Shown one piece after another: positions 55,567-63,865 of a DNA stretch of 64,000 nucleotides (within the stretch, counting starts at the first letter, position 1; each line of letters begins with the position of its first letter). The notes below the pieces were generated by a model. The model was not told where the DNA came from, ran no database searches, and was given only the letters and a program-made list of their open reading frames with translations. Source of the DNA: Bacteroidota bacterium (GTDB lineage Bacteria; Bacteroidota; Bacteroidia; UBA8524); the NCBI GenBank assembly GCA_008933805.1, contig WBUH01000003.1, forward strand, positions 1 to 64,000. The letters are read 5' to 3'. The position numbers and the translations under genes are program-made.

Positions 55567-58008
55567 ATGGCTGCAACAAACGGATTCACAAAAGTAACCC
55601 TACCCATACAAGGTATGGATAGTGAACATTGCGCCCTGATAATTGACAATACCCTTGCCAAAGAAAACGGGGTTATCTCACACAAAGTTGAGTTGAACAA
55701 CGCACAAGCGATTGTTGAAATTGACGAGAAGAAAACAGGCATTGCCCACCTTGTAGCGGCAATACGTGACGTAGGCTACGATGTGCCTGCTATCAAAAAA
55801 ACGTATCCGGTAACAGGTATGACTTGTGCCTCTTGCGCAGTTAGTGCCGAGAGCATCACCAAAGCCCTACCGGGTGTTATTAATGCATCGGCAAACTTTG
55901 CCAATACCTCACTGCAAGTTGAGTTTTTGCCTGATATTATCACTCCTGATAAAATAAAAGCTGCGCTGCAATCCATCGGCTATGATTTGCTGATTGACGA
56001 AACCAACAGCCGACAACTAAAAGAAGAGGCACATCAAAACTATTACCGCCAACTAAAGACCAAAACCATTTGGGCTTCTTTGCTTAGTCTCCCCGTAGTG
56101 GTAATAGGTATGCTGTTTATGGATATGCCTTTTGCCAACTATATAATGATGGTGCTTACCACCCCCGTTGTATTTTGGTTTGGCAGGCAGTTTTTTGCAA
56201 ACGCCTATAAACAAGCCAAACACCGCTCGGCCAATATGGATACATTAGTGGCACTAAGCACGGGTATGGCCTATGCTTTTAGTGCTGCCGTTACGTTTTT
56301 CCCTACTTGGTTTCATCAGCAAGGCATACACAACCACGTGTATTTTGAAGCTGCCGCAGTAGTAGTGGCCTTTATTTTGGTGGGTAAGATGCTAGAAGAG
56401 AAAGCAAAATCTAACACCTCTACGGCACTAAAAAAACTGATAGGCTTGCAACCGCAAACCGTTACAGTAGTTCACGGCAACGGACATGAACAAGAAATAA
56501 AAATTGCGGAAGTAAAAGTAGGCGACGTATTAGTAGTGAAGCCGGGTGGAAAAATTCCTGTGGATGGTATTGTTACCGACGGACACTCTTTTATAGATGA
56601 AAGCACCATTAGCGGCGAACCTTTGCCTGTTGAAAAACACGAAGGTGCTAAAGTATTTGCAGGTACCATTAACCAAAAAGGCAGTTTGCGTTTCAAAGCT
56701 CAAAAAGTAGGCGGCGATACCATTCTTGCCCAAATAATTAAAATGGTGCAAGAAGCGCAAGGCAGCAAAGCCCCAGTGCAGCACTTGGTAGATAAAATAG
56801 CCAAAATATTTGTGCCCGTTGTAATAGTACTGGCCATTCTGAGCGGATTGGTGTGGTTGATTTTCGGGGGAGATAATGCCGTATCGCAAGCACTGTTGGC
56901 AGTTGTTACTGTTTTGGTAATAGCCTGTCCTTGTGCATTGGGATTAGCCACACCCACAGCCATTATGGTTGGCGTGGGTAAAGGTGCTGATGCGGGAATA
57001 TTGATAAAAGATGCTGAAAGCCTTGAAACTGCCCACAAAGTAACCGCCATAGTGCTTGACAAAACCGGCACAATAACCGAGGGAAATACTACTGTTACCA
57101 ATATTGAATGGACCGCTGATACTGATATAGCAACTCTTTCACCTGTATTGTATGCCATTGAAGCCAAAAGCGAGCATCCGCTGGCCGAAGCCGTTGTAAA
57201 ATATCTTGACGGCAATGTTGCCAAGGCTGAACATCATCACATTCATGTTGAAAGTATTACAGGTATGGGGATACAAGCCCACGTAGCCAACCGTACTTAT
57301 TATGTGGGTAGCAAAAAACTGCTTTCGGCCAAAAATATTGCGGTAAAAGAATCATTGCTCAATACGGCTAATGAGTGGCAACAAAAGGCAAAAACTGTAT
57401 TTTATTTTGCCGATGAAACCGCTGTGTTGGCTGCCATTGCAGTTGCCGATGTGATAAAGCCTACTTCGGTAACAGCCGTGCAACAACTGCAAAGCATGGG
57501 TGTTGAAGTGTATATGCTTACAGGGGATAATGAAAATACAGCGAAAGCAGTAGCCGCCCACGCAGGCATACAACATTACAAAGCCGAAGTGATGCCGCAG
57601 GATAAACACGATTTTATTAAACAACTGCAACAACAAGGCAAAATAGTGGCAATGGTGGGAGACGGTATCAACGATACGCAGGCACTTGCACAGGCAGATG
57701 TAAGTATAGCGATGGGCAAAGGCTCGGACATTGCGATTGATGTTGCAAAAATGACCATTATATCTTCCGACCTTACCAAAATACCCCAAGCCCTCAAGCT
57801 GTCAAAACTTACGGTTACAGCCATTAAGCAAAACTTGTTTTGGGCATTCATCTATAACATTATCGGAATACCTGTGGCCGCCGGGGTTTTGTACCCCGCC
57901 TTCGGTTTCTTGCTAAACCCTATGATTGCCGGAGCTGCAATGGCCTTAAGCTCGGTATCCGTAGTAAGCAACAGCCTTCGCCTTAAGTTCAAAAACACCG
58001 AGAAATAA
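55567..58008 (+). CDS. copA: Copper-translocating P1B-type ATPase
   Basis: Protein of 813 aa. Two N-terminal HMA domains: the first (~10-70) has GMDSEHC and lacks the first Cys of the usual CxxC; the second (~79-145) is normal, GMTCASC (87-90). Eight membrane helices, TGE loop as SGEPLP (349-), ion site CPC (454-456), phosphorylation site DKTGT (498-502), HP motif in SEHPLAEA and hinge GDGINDTQ. The CPC and HMA pattern fits Cu(I)/Ag(I) export. Central enzyme of the locus. Confidence 0.95.
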   Translation: MAATNGFTKVTLPIQGMDSEHCALIIDNTLAKENGVISHKVELNNAQAIVEIDEKKTGIAHLVAAIRDVGYDVPAIKKTYPVTGMTCASCAVSAESITKALPGVINASANFANTSLQVEFLPDIITPDKIKAALQSIGYDLLIDETNSRQLKEEAHQNYYRQLKTKTIWASLLSLPVVVIGMLFMDMPFANYIMMVLTTPVVFWFGRQFFANAYKQAKHRSANMDTLVALSTGMAYAFSAAVTFFPTWFHQQGIHNHVYFEAAAVVVAFILVGKMLEEKAKSNTSTALKKLIGLQPQTVTVVHGNGHEQEIKIAEVKVGDVLVVKPGGKIPVDGIVTDGHSFIDESTISGEPLPVEKHEGAKVFAGTINQKGSLRFKAQKVGGDTILAQIIKMVQEAQGSKAPVQHLVDKIAKIFVPVVIVLAILSGLVWLIFGGDNAVSQALLAVVTVLVIACPCALGLATPTAIMVGVGKGADAGILIKDAESLETAHKVTAIVLDKTGTITEGNTTVTNIEWTADTDIATLSPVLYAIEAKSEHPLAEAVVKYLDGNVAKAEHHHIHVESITGMGIQAHVANRTYYVGSKKLLSAKNIAVKESLLNTANEWQQKAKTVFYFADETAVLAAIAVADVIKPTSVTAVQQLQSMGVEVYMLTGDNENTAKAVAAHAGIQHYKAEVMPQDKHDFIKQLQQQGKIVAMVGDGINDTQALAQADVSIAMGKGSDIAIDVAKMTIISSDLTKIPQALKLSKLTVTAIKQNLFWAFIYNIIGIPVAAGVLYPAFGFLLNPMIAGAAMALSSVSVVSNSLRLKFKNTEK

Positions 58009-58030
58009 TCTCAAAAAAACATATAAAACT

Positions 58031-59455
58031 ATGAAAACAACTAATGTTAAAGCCACTCCTATGCCTTATGCAAAAAGGTGGGCTGCACTGGCAGTGCTTT
58101 GCACAGCGCAGTTTATGGTAATTATGGACACCTCAATTATCGGGGTTGCTCTTCCGGCTATTCAAAAAGACTTGGGGTACACCGCCTCATCGCTCCAATG
58201 GATTTTTAATGCCTACGTTATTTTGTTCGGGGGCCTTCTCCTCCTTGGTGGTAAACTATCTGACATTTACGGCCCCCGCAAAATTTTTATGACGGGTTTC
58301 ACCATCCTAACCGCATCATCATTGCTGGCCGGTTTGGCTTGGAATCCATCAGTACTAAATGCAGCAAGAGCTTTGCAAGGCTTTGGTTCGGCACTTATCG
58401 CTCCTGCCGCTCTTACTTTGGTAATGAGTATGTTTACCGACCCTAAAGAAATGGCCAAAGCCTTTGGTTTTTGGGGAGCATCGGCCGCTGCCGGCGGTTC
58501 GGCCGGTGTGTTTTTAGGTGGTCTGCTTACCGAATGGGTTTCATGGCAATGGGTGTTCTACATAAACATCCCCATGGGTATTCTTGTAATGTTAGCTGCG
58601 CCTTCACTACTATTAACAGGTACTAAGCAAAAGGGCTCGGTTGATTTACCCGGTGCACTTTTAGCCACCACTGCACTTATTGCCTTGGTGTATGCTATTG
58701 TAACCGGCGAACAAGCCGGCTGGACATCGGCACAAACCATTGGTTTACTTGTTACTGCCCTTGTTTTGATTATTGCTTTTATCCAGCTGCAAAAACAAAA
58801 GAAACAACCATTAATTCCGCTTTCCATCTTCAAGGCCTTCAATCTTTCAGCAGGTAATATCGTTATGGCTTTGATGGCTGCTGCATGGATTCCGTTATGG
58901 TTCTACTTGAATCTGTACTTACAACAAACCTTAAAATTATCTGCCTTTAATTCGGGCTTGGCGTTACTACCCATGACTCTTGTAATTATGGTGCTGATGG
59001 TAGGTGTAACCGGAAAACTAATTCAAAAATTAGGGTTCAAATCCAACCTTGTCATGGGTTTGCTTGCCCTCACCGTATCATTGTTTTGGTTTTCAGCCGC
59101 ACCTGAAAACGGCAGCTTTGTAGCACACATACTTGGCCCTTCAATACTGGCTGCAATTGGGATGGCGCTGGCTTATATACCCGGCACCATAGCTGCTATG
59201 TCGGGAGCTAAACCTGAAGAAACAGGGCTTGCATCGGGTTTGGTAAATACCAGCTATCAAATAGGTTCAGCCATCGGGTTGGCTATTGCCGTAGCTATTG
59301 CCACTTCTACCGCAAATACCCTTGCATCTAACGGCACGGCTATGTCAACCGCGCTAAACAATAGCTTCCAAATTGCATTTATTGTGGCGGGCATTATTTC
59401 ACTACTCGCTGCACTATGTGCGATATTATTCGTAAAAACACCAAAAACCACTTGA
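58031..59455 (+). CDS. MFS drug-type exporter, DHA2 (14-helix) family
   Basis: Protein of 474 aa with about 14 hydrophobic helices. The conserved MFS motifs are MDTSIIGVALPAIQKDLG (helix 1), GGKLSDIYGPRKIF (motif A, 2-3 loop), and GFWGASAAAGGSAGVFLGG (motif C-like, antiporter). This matches EmrB/QacA-type exporters. The substrate is unknown; its position between copA and two copper-binding proteins suggests a link to metal stress. Start ATG 58031, 23 nt after copA. Confidence 0.9.
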   Translation: MKTTNVKATPMPYAKRWAALAVLCTAQFMVIMDTSIIGVALPAIQKDLGYTASSLQWIFNAYVILFGGLLLLGGKLSDIYGPRKIFMTGFTILTASSLLAGLAWNPSVLNAARALQGFGSALIAPAALTLVMSMFTDPKEMAKAFGFWGASAAAGGSAGVFLGGLLTEWVSWQWVFYINIPMGILVMLAAPSLLLTGTKQKGSVDLPGALLATTALIALVYAIVTGEQAGWTSAQTIGLLVTALVLIIAFIQLQKQKKQPLIPLSIFKAFNLSAGNIVMALMAAAWIPLWFYLNLYLQQTLKLSAFNSGLALLPMTLVIMVLMVGVTGKLIQKLGFKSNLVMGLLALTVSLFWFSAAPENGSFVAHILGPSILAAIGMALAYIPGTIAAMSGAKPEETGLASGLVNTSYQIGSAIGLAIAVAIATSTANTLASNGTAMSTALNNSFQIAFIVAGIISLLAALCAILFVKTPKTT

Positions 59456-59483
59456 TTAATTAATAATAAATAACCAATACAAA

Positions 59484-59693
59484 ATGGAAACACTACAATT
59501 TAAAACCAACATTAATTGCATGGGCTGTGTGCGCACAGTTACCAATGCACTAAACAATACCGTAGGCGAAAACAATTGGTCGGTTGATATTAACAACCCC
59601 GAAAAAACCCTAACGGTTACAGGTGAAAACATCACCCCTGAACTTATTGAAGACGCAGTAAAGTCAGTAGGTTTTACTGTTGAAGAAAAATAA
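59484..59693 (+). CDS. Small HMA-domain metallochaperone (CopZ-like)
   Basis: Protein of 69 aa made of one HMA domain: FKTNINCMGCVRTVTNAL with CxxC at 12-15, SVDINNPEKTLTVTGENI and a final VKSVGFTVEEK. Such proteins ferry Cu(I) to the P-type ATPase. It follows the MFS gene by 28 nt and is closed by a strong terminator. Confidence 0.92.
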   Translation: METLQFKTNINCMGCVRTVTNALNNTVGENNWSVDINNPEKTLTVTGENITPELIEDAVKSVGFTVEEK

Positions 59694-59702
59694 GGTTTTA
59701 GA

Positions 59703-59740
59703 AGGCACAAGGCGTTATTAGTGCCTTGTGCCTATTTTAT
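59703..59740 (+). terminator. Rho-independent terminator
   Basis: Stem AGGCACAAGGC / GCCTTGTGCCT with an 8-nt loop and tail ATTTTAT. It lies 9 nt after the small HMA gene. Confidence 0.85.
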
Positions 59741-59802
59741 ACCGTATGTTTGTATTAACTTTAATTCGTAGACCCATTTACATCTAACAATTAATAAACG
59801 TT

Positions 59803-60366
59803 ATGAAAAAAATACTGATAGTTTCGATATTACTGGGCCTTTTAGTACTGGCCGCCTGCCAGAAAAAAGCACCTAAAGCAGAAACAAAAACTACTGAAAC
59901 CCAACACTCTTTTGGTGACATAGCCCCACAAACTGCTGAACTGATGAAAACTGCTTTCGGGCATTATATGCAGATGAAAAATGCAATGGTTGATGAACAA
60001 GCCGTTGAATCAAGAAAAAGTGCAGCCGCTTTGCGTGATGCATTCAAAGCTTTTGACTCTACCACACTTACCCCAGAACAAAACAAGGTGTACAACCAGT
60101 ATTACGCTAAACTGATTAATAATACTGAGCATATTGCAGGCTCGGCCGATTTATCGCACCAGCGATTGCACCTTGCCCCTTTAACTGCCAATATGTATGC
60201 GTTGGTAAAGGCTTTTGGAGCCGGCCAGACGGTGTATTACTCATATTGCCCAATGGCGAATGAAGACAAAGGCGGCTATTGGTTAAGCGAGTCTGACAAG
60301 ATACGCAACCCCTATTTTGGCGTTAAAATGCTTGAATGCGGTGAAGTTAGTGAAGTGATTAAATAA
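59803..60366 (+). CDS. DUF3347 lipoprotein, probable copper-binding
   Basis: Protein of 187 aa, lipoprotein signal (SILLGLLVLAAC, Cys19). A helical DUF3347 domain follows (ELMKTAFGHYMQMKNAMVDE, HIAGSADLSHQRLHLAPL), and then a short C-terminal metal-binding type segment, YYSYCPMANEDKGGYWLSE with KMLECG. The Cys/Met pattern is the one seen at the C-terminus of CusB-type and DUF3347 proteins. It sits 70 nt beyond the previous terminator and is likely part of the copper response. Confidence 0.85.
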   Translation: MKKILIVSILLGLLVLAACQKKAPKAETKTTETQHSFGDIAPQTAELMKTAFGHYMQMKNAMVDEQAVESRKSAAALRDAFKAFDSTTLTPEQNKVYNQYYAKLINNTEHIAGSADLSHQRLHLAPLTANMYALVKAFGAGQTVYYSYCPMANEDKGGYWLSESDKIRNPYFGVKMLECGEVSEVIK

Positions 60367-60378
60367 TCTTATAGAGGT

Positions 60379-60418
60379 ATTGGCAGGTTGAAATTTAATA
60401 GTAATGGCCTGCCAATAT
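60379..60418 (+). terminator. Terminator-like hairpin
   Basis: TATTGGCAGG / CCTGCCAATA around a 20-nt loop, then TTTTAAA. It lies 13 nt after the DUF3347 gene and marks the end of the copper locus. Confidence 0.65.
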
Positions 60419-60545
60419 TTTAAATATACCGGTAACGAATTACGACCCTATTCACTGAGCAATAGATGGTTTAGATTTAGGAAGATGCAGAAATCAATAA
60501 GATATATTCTTACCCCAGATTCGTTGAAAGTGGTAATACTATTCG

Positions 60546-60914
60546 TTACAATACGAAAAATAAAGGTCGGTTTAGTTGGCTCGCTTGTAAACAAAGTTCC
60601 TTTAGGTTATCCAAAAACTCTTTCTCACCAACACTTAAATATCTTTTTGCAGAATACTTTTCGATTAACTTTATAATGACTTTGGCTTTCGAATGGTCAA
60701 TAATTTCGTCATTATACTCATCAATCAAAGTATCCAACTCATCATTGATTGTTCTGAAAAATCCACTTTGATATAAAGTAAAAAAATCCTCTGCCTTTAT
60801 TTCAATGTATCTGTATTCATCCTCCCCTTTTATATCATTAATCACTATGTCTTCCTCTGCCTCATCCGTCAGCGGTATCACAACTCCCATTCTAAATAAT
60901 TCTGACATTTGCAT
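60546..60914 (-). CDS. Small acidic protein of unknown function
   Basis: Protein of 122 aa, acidic and helical: VVIPLTDEAEEDIVINDI, DEYRYIEIKAEDFFTLYQSG, ELDTLIDEYNDEIIDH. No signal peptide, membrane helix or known motif. The size, acidity and orphan position beside gene remnants are like an immunity protein without its toxin, but that is only a guess. Start ATG 60914 or 60908. Confidence 0.55.
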   Translation of the reverse strand: MQMSELFRMGVVIPLTDEAEEDIVINDIKGEDEYRYIEIKAEDFFTLYQSGFFRTINDELDTLIDEYNDEIIDHSKAKVIIKLIEKYSAKRYLSVGEKEFLDNLKELCLQASQLNRPLFFVL

Positions 60915-61385
60915 ACTACCTTATTCTCTTTATGAAAAAATGGAGTCTATTGTAATCAAGGAATTTGAAAGAATCAACTATCTAAGTTAAAACAAAAATT
61001 TTCTTTAAAGGTGGGATTTTCTGTCTGTGAAGCTGACTAACAAGTTGTCCACTGTTTACTTTAGAGTTAGTGGATTAGCTAAACCCACTGTAAGTCGGTA
61101 AATAGTATTACTTTTGTAGCGAGTCCGGTTACTATTTGAAAAAATTAACACTATTTTCATTATGGCTCAACCGCCCTTCAAAATCAGGCTTTTTTACCCT
61201 TGAGGGATTTTTAAAAGAAATTTTAAAGACGTTAGAAGATTGCGAAATAAGCGGAGGCTAAATCCTTAATTTATTATGGATTTTATCAAATACCGGACTC
61301 TTTTTTACTTTTCCGCAGTGCCTCTGAATAAACTACCTTATAATACCAACCAATCCAAACCCAGCTTAAAAGTTGCTAATTCTTA
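60915..61385. other. AT-rich stretch with one candidate small gene
   Basis: This interval contains no long frame. It has a TACTTTTG -7-like element (61109-61116) followed by the 41-codon frame at 61136-61261. A short frame ending NYLS* overlaps 60940-60990. The rest shows nothing I can interpret. Confidence 0.5.
61136..61261 (+). CDS. Candidate 41-residue peptide gene ending in Gly-Gly
   Basis: TTG 61136 to TAA 61261, reading KKLTLFSLWLNRPSKSG and then FFTLEGFLKEILKTLEDCE and ISGG. A -7-like TACTTTTG ends 20 nt upstream. The helical stretch before a terminal GG recalls a double-glycine leader, but the frame stops at GG with no core peptide. It may equally be a remnant or a chance frame. Confidence 0.25.
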   Translation: MKKLTLFSLWLNRPSKSGFFTLEGFLKEILKTLEDCEISGG

Positions 61386-61796
61386 TTACTGATAAAGTCC
61401 ATATAAAATTAGTTCAACCAAAAAAGACACTAAACTAAAAACTGTATAACCCATAAATAACCTACCTTTAGAGTCAGTATATTTATTTATTAATTTCTTA
61501 TATCTTTCCTTATTAAAAAAAAGAAAATAGTTAAAAATCAATAGGGGTATGAAAAGATAGATAGCCGAAAACAAAAAGTCTCCTAGCTTCCCGGAAGGTA
61601 ACGCCGAAATCTTGGGAAAAATTACACTATAGCCTAAAAACCGTAATGACATTACAATAGTAGTAATATTAAACGTCATTAACAACATCATCACAATTTG
61701 AAAATACAGTTCCCAGCCACTTGAAAATGAATTGTTTTTAGCCTTCAAGTAGAGTAAATCAACCCATATTTTATAATAGATTTTCATTATAGACAT
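61386..61796 (-). CDS. Small multi-pass membrane protein of unknown function
   Basis: Protein of ~136 aa with three to four hydrophobic helices: ELYFQIVMMLLMTFNITTIV, LGDFLFSAIYLFIPLLIFNYF and FMGYTVFSLVSFLVELILYG. Rich in Lys between helices. No family recognised. Start ATG 61796; a GTG 3 nt upstream and an ATG at 61787 are alternatives. Twelve nt separate it from the remnant at 61812-62051 in the same direction. Confidence 0.55.
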   Translation of the reverse strand: MSIMKIYYKIWVDLLYLKAKNNSFSSGWELYFQIVMMLLMTFNITTIVMSLRFLGYSVIFPKISALPSGKLGDFLFSAIYLFIPLLIFNYFLFFNKERYKKLINKYTDSKGRLFMGYTVFSLVSFLVELILYGLYQ

Positions 61797-61811
61797 CACT
61801 CTTATTTTTTA

Positions 61812-62051
61812 TTATTTTGAAAAAAACAGACCATTTCCTTGAAGTTTCAAACTCGCACCTAATAAATCTAGGTCAACACCTGCTTGAACTCCAATTGATA
61901 AGTTAGCCTCAAACCTAAGTGCTCCCTCTATAGTAATGTCAGAAAACCTACCTAGTAATGATGTTATATGGTCAAAGCAGACCGCATCTCGCTTAAAATT
62001 ATAAAACACCGCAACAAATACATCAAAAAACTTTTCAGAATTAACAAACAA
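61812..62051 (-). pseudogene. Gene remnant, possibly the C-terminal end of a larger protein
   Basis: An open frame of 79 codons with no ATG start: it is cut by an in-frame TAG just upstream of TTG 62051. The end, EGALRFEANLSIGVQAGVDL then DLLGASLKLQGNG, looks like a glycine-rich beta segment seen near the ends of large secreted or RHS-like proteins. That assignment is tentative. It lies before the membrane protein gene in the same direction. Confidence 0.35.
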
Positions 62052-62108
62052 GGACTACATTCATAGTAAATAACTGTCAACCTATTTTAGGACGACTCCC
62101 TCACAAAA

Positions 62109-62139
62109 AAAAGCCAATGGCTAACGGCCAATGGCTTTT
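62109..62139 (-). terminator. Terminator of the tRNA gene
   Basis: AAAAGCCA / TGGCTTTT with an inner TGGC/GCCA stem; on the minus strand it ends in a T run. It lies 8 nt after the tRNA 3' end. Confidence 0.85.
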
Positions 62140-62146
62140 AAGGAAG

Positions 62147-62220
<74 letters not shown>

Positions 62221-62477
62221 TTTGAAAATTTAAAGGACGGCAAAGATATAAACTGCTGCGTGTGAAATGCAACTATTTATTAAAAAAGTTTACCCACTCC
62301 TAATACATTTAGTTTTTGTGTACGTAACTCTCTCTTAACGTTTTATTTATACCCGTACGCCATCTTTGCTGCGTTGCAGTACCCATATAGCAATAGCAAT
62401 TCATAGCTCTTTGGTGGCCTTTGTGGTTGGGAAACCACAAAGGCATTTTTATTGCAATAACAAGGGGCAACATTACG

Positions 62478-62509
62478 TTGGAAATTAACGATACTAAATA
62501 TTACCTTTG
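62478..62509 (+). promoter_or_regulatory. Bacteroidota-type promoter of bamD
   Basis: TTG (62478-62480), 21-nt spacer, TACCTTTG (62502-62509). The start codon at 62517 follows so closely that the mRNA is almost leaderless. Confidence 0.7.
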
Positions 62510-62516
62510 CAGGTCA

Positions 62517-63524
62517 ATGCTTTTAAGCAAATACATAACAAAACCGTTGATAATTGTGCTATTGGGGCTTCTGGTAAGCTCTTGCAGCAAATTTTCAAAA
62601 CTGATGAAGTCGGGCGATAGCGAGGCAAAGTTTGAAGCCGCTATGAAGTACTACGAAAAAAAGGACTACTACAAGGCAGGCCAACTGTTCGACGACTTAT
62701 TACAAACCTACCGCGGTACTTTGCGTGCTGAGCAGGTGTATTACTACTATACGTACTGTAAATACCACCTGGCCGAAATACCGACGGCAGCCTTTCACTT
62801 CCGAAACTTTTTCGAAACCTATACCAACAGCCAGTGGGCAGAGGAGTGTTATTACATGTATGCCTACTGTACCTATATTGAGGCATACCCGTATAACCTT
62901 GACCCTTCATACACCTACAAAGCCATTGATGAGTTTCAATTGTTTGTAAACGTGTATCCGCAAAGCAAATACGTAGATAAGTGTAACCAATTGATTGATG
63001 AGTGCAGGGGACGTTTGCAGCTAAAAGCCTACAAAGCTGCTAAACTTTATTACAATATCGAGGATTATAAGGCAGCAATGGTTTCGTTTAAAAACCTGCT
63101 TAAAGATTTCCCTGATTTGGGCGAGAAGGAGAAAGAAGAATCGGAGTACCTTATTATTAAGGCCGCTTACAAATACGCTGAACAAAGTATTGATAAGAAA
63201 AAGAAGGAGCGTTACGGTGATGTAATTACTTCTTACAACTCATACAAAGAAACTTACCCCGCCGGTGAATACCTTAGCGATGCAAAAAGTTATGCCGAAA
63301 GAGCGCAACGTAGAATTGAAGAGCTTGACTTTTTAAACATTGTTACTGAGTATGAACTTGCCGACCAAGGCGACCAAGAGAAAAAATCGGAAGCCTTTAC
63401 CAAGGTAAAAAAAGAACTTGATGACTATATTGCAAAATTCCCCGAAGGCTTTTACACAAAACAAGCCAAGAAGTATGCAGTAAAAGTGCAGCAAAAGCTT
63501 ACCAAATTAACACCCACTAATTAG
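62517..63524 (+). CDS. bamD: Outer membrane protein assembly factor BamD
   Basis: Lipoprotein of 335 aa, signal ending LIIVLLGLLVSSC (lipidated Cys). TPR-type repeats follow: YYEKKDYYKAGQLFDDLLQT, FRNFFETYTNSQWAEECYYM, AIDEFQLFVNVYPQSKYVDK, DYKAAMVSFKNLLKDFPD. This is the BamD/ComL layout; it helps BamA insert outer-membrane barrels. A frame extension to 62421 overlaps the promoter and is rejected. Adjacent to the omega-like and coaBC genes as is common in the phylum. Confidence 0.93.
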   Translation: MLLSKYITKPLIIVLLGLLVSSCSKFSKLMKSGDSEAKFEAAMKYYEKKDYYKAGQLFDDLLQTYRGTLRAEQVYYYYTYCKYHLAEIPTAAFHFRNFFETYTNSQWAEECYYMYAYCTYIEAYPYNLDPSYTYKAIDEFQLFVNVYPQSKYVDKCNQLIDECRGRLQLKAYKAAKLYYNIEDYKAAMVSFKNLLKDFPDLGEKEKEESEYLIIKAAYKYAEQSIDKKKKERYGDVITSYNSYKETYPAGEYLSDAKSYAERAQRRIEELDFLNIVTEYELADQGDQEKKSEAFTKVKKELDDYIAKFPEGFYTKQAKKYAVKVQQKLTKLTPTN

Positions 63525-63544
63525 AATAACCACTTTAATACATT

Positions 63545-63865
63545 ATGATAGTTAAATCAAACGTGCCCGGTTCAACCATTCCCCGCGATGTTAGGGATCT
63601 TGAAAACCCAACCGGTAACCTGTACGAAAGCCTTGTAATTATTGCCAAAAGGGCTAACCAGATTTCGTCGCAGATAAAAGAAGAGTTGCACAACAAACTT
63701 TCTGAGTTTGCTACTGATAACGATACTCTTGAAGAAGTTTTTGAAAACCGTGAGCAAATAGAAATTTCTACTTACTACGAAAAACTTCCAAAACCAACCG
63801 TTATTGCTACTGAAGAGTTTCTTGGCGGTAAGGTTTACCACAGAAACCCCAACAAAGAACAATAA
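63545..63865 (+). CDS. rpoZ: RNA polymerase omega-like (Rpb6-type) subunit
   Basis: Protein of 106 aa. [24 protein letters not shown] is the conserved omega/Rpb6 helix, with the Bacteroidota N-terminal [12 protein letters not shown] variable tail ends in [13 protein letters not shown]. It supports assembly of the RNA polymerase core. Its stop overlaps the coaBC start by one base (TAATG). Confidence 0.9.
   Translation: MIVKSNVPGSTIPRDVRDLENPTGNLYESLVIIAKRANQISSQIKEELHNKLSEFATDNDTLEEVFENREQIEISTYYEKLPKPTVIATEEFLGGKVYHRNPNKEQ

Noticed and set aside
60404-60676. 90-codon plus-strand open frame after the copper locus
   Set aside because: It starts inside the terminator hairpin and largely overlaps the better minus-strand gene 60546-60914.
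62421-62516. Upstream extension of bamD
   Set aside because: The segment contains the -33/-7 promoter and would precede the lipoprotein signal.
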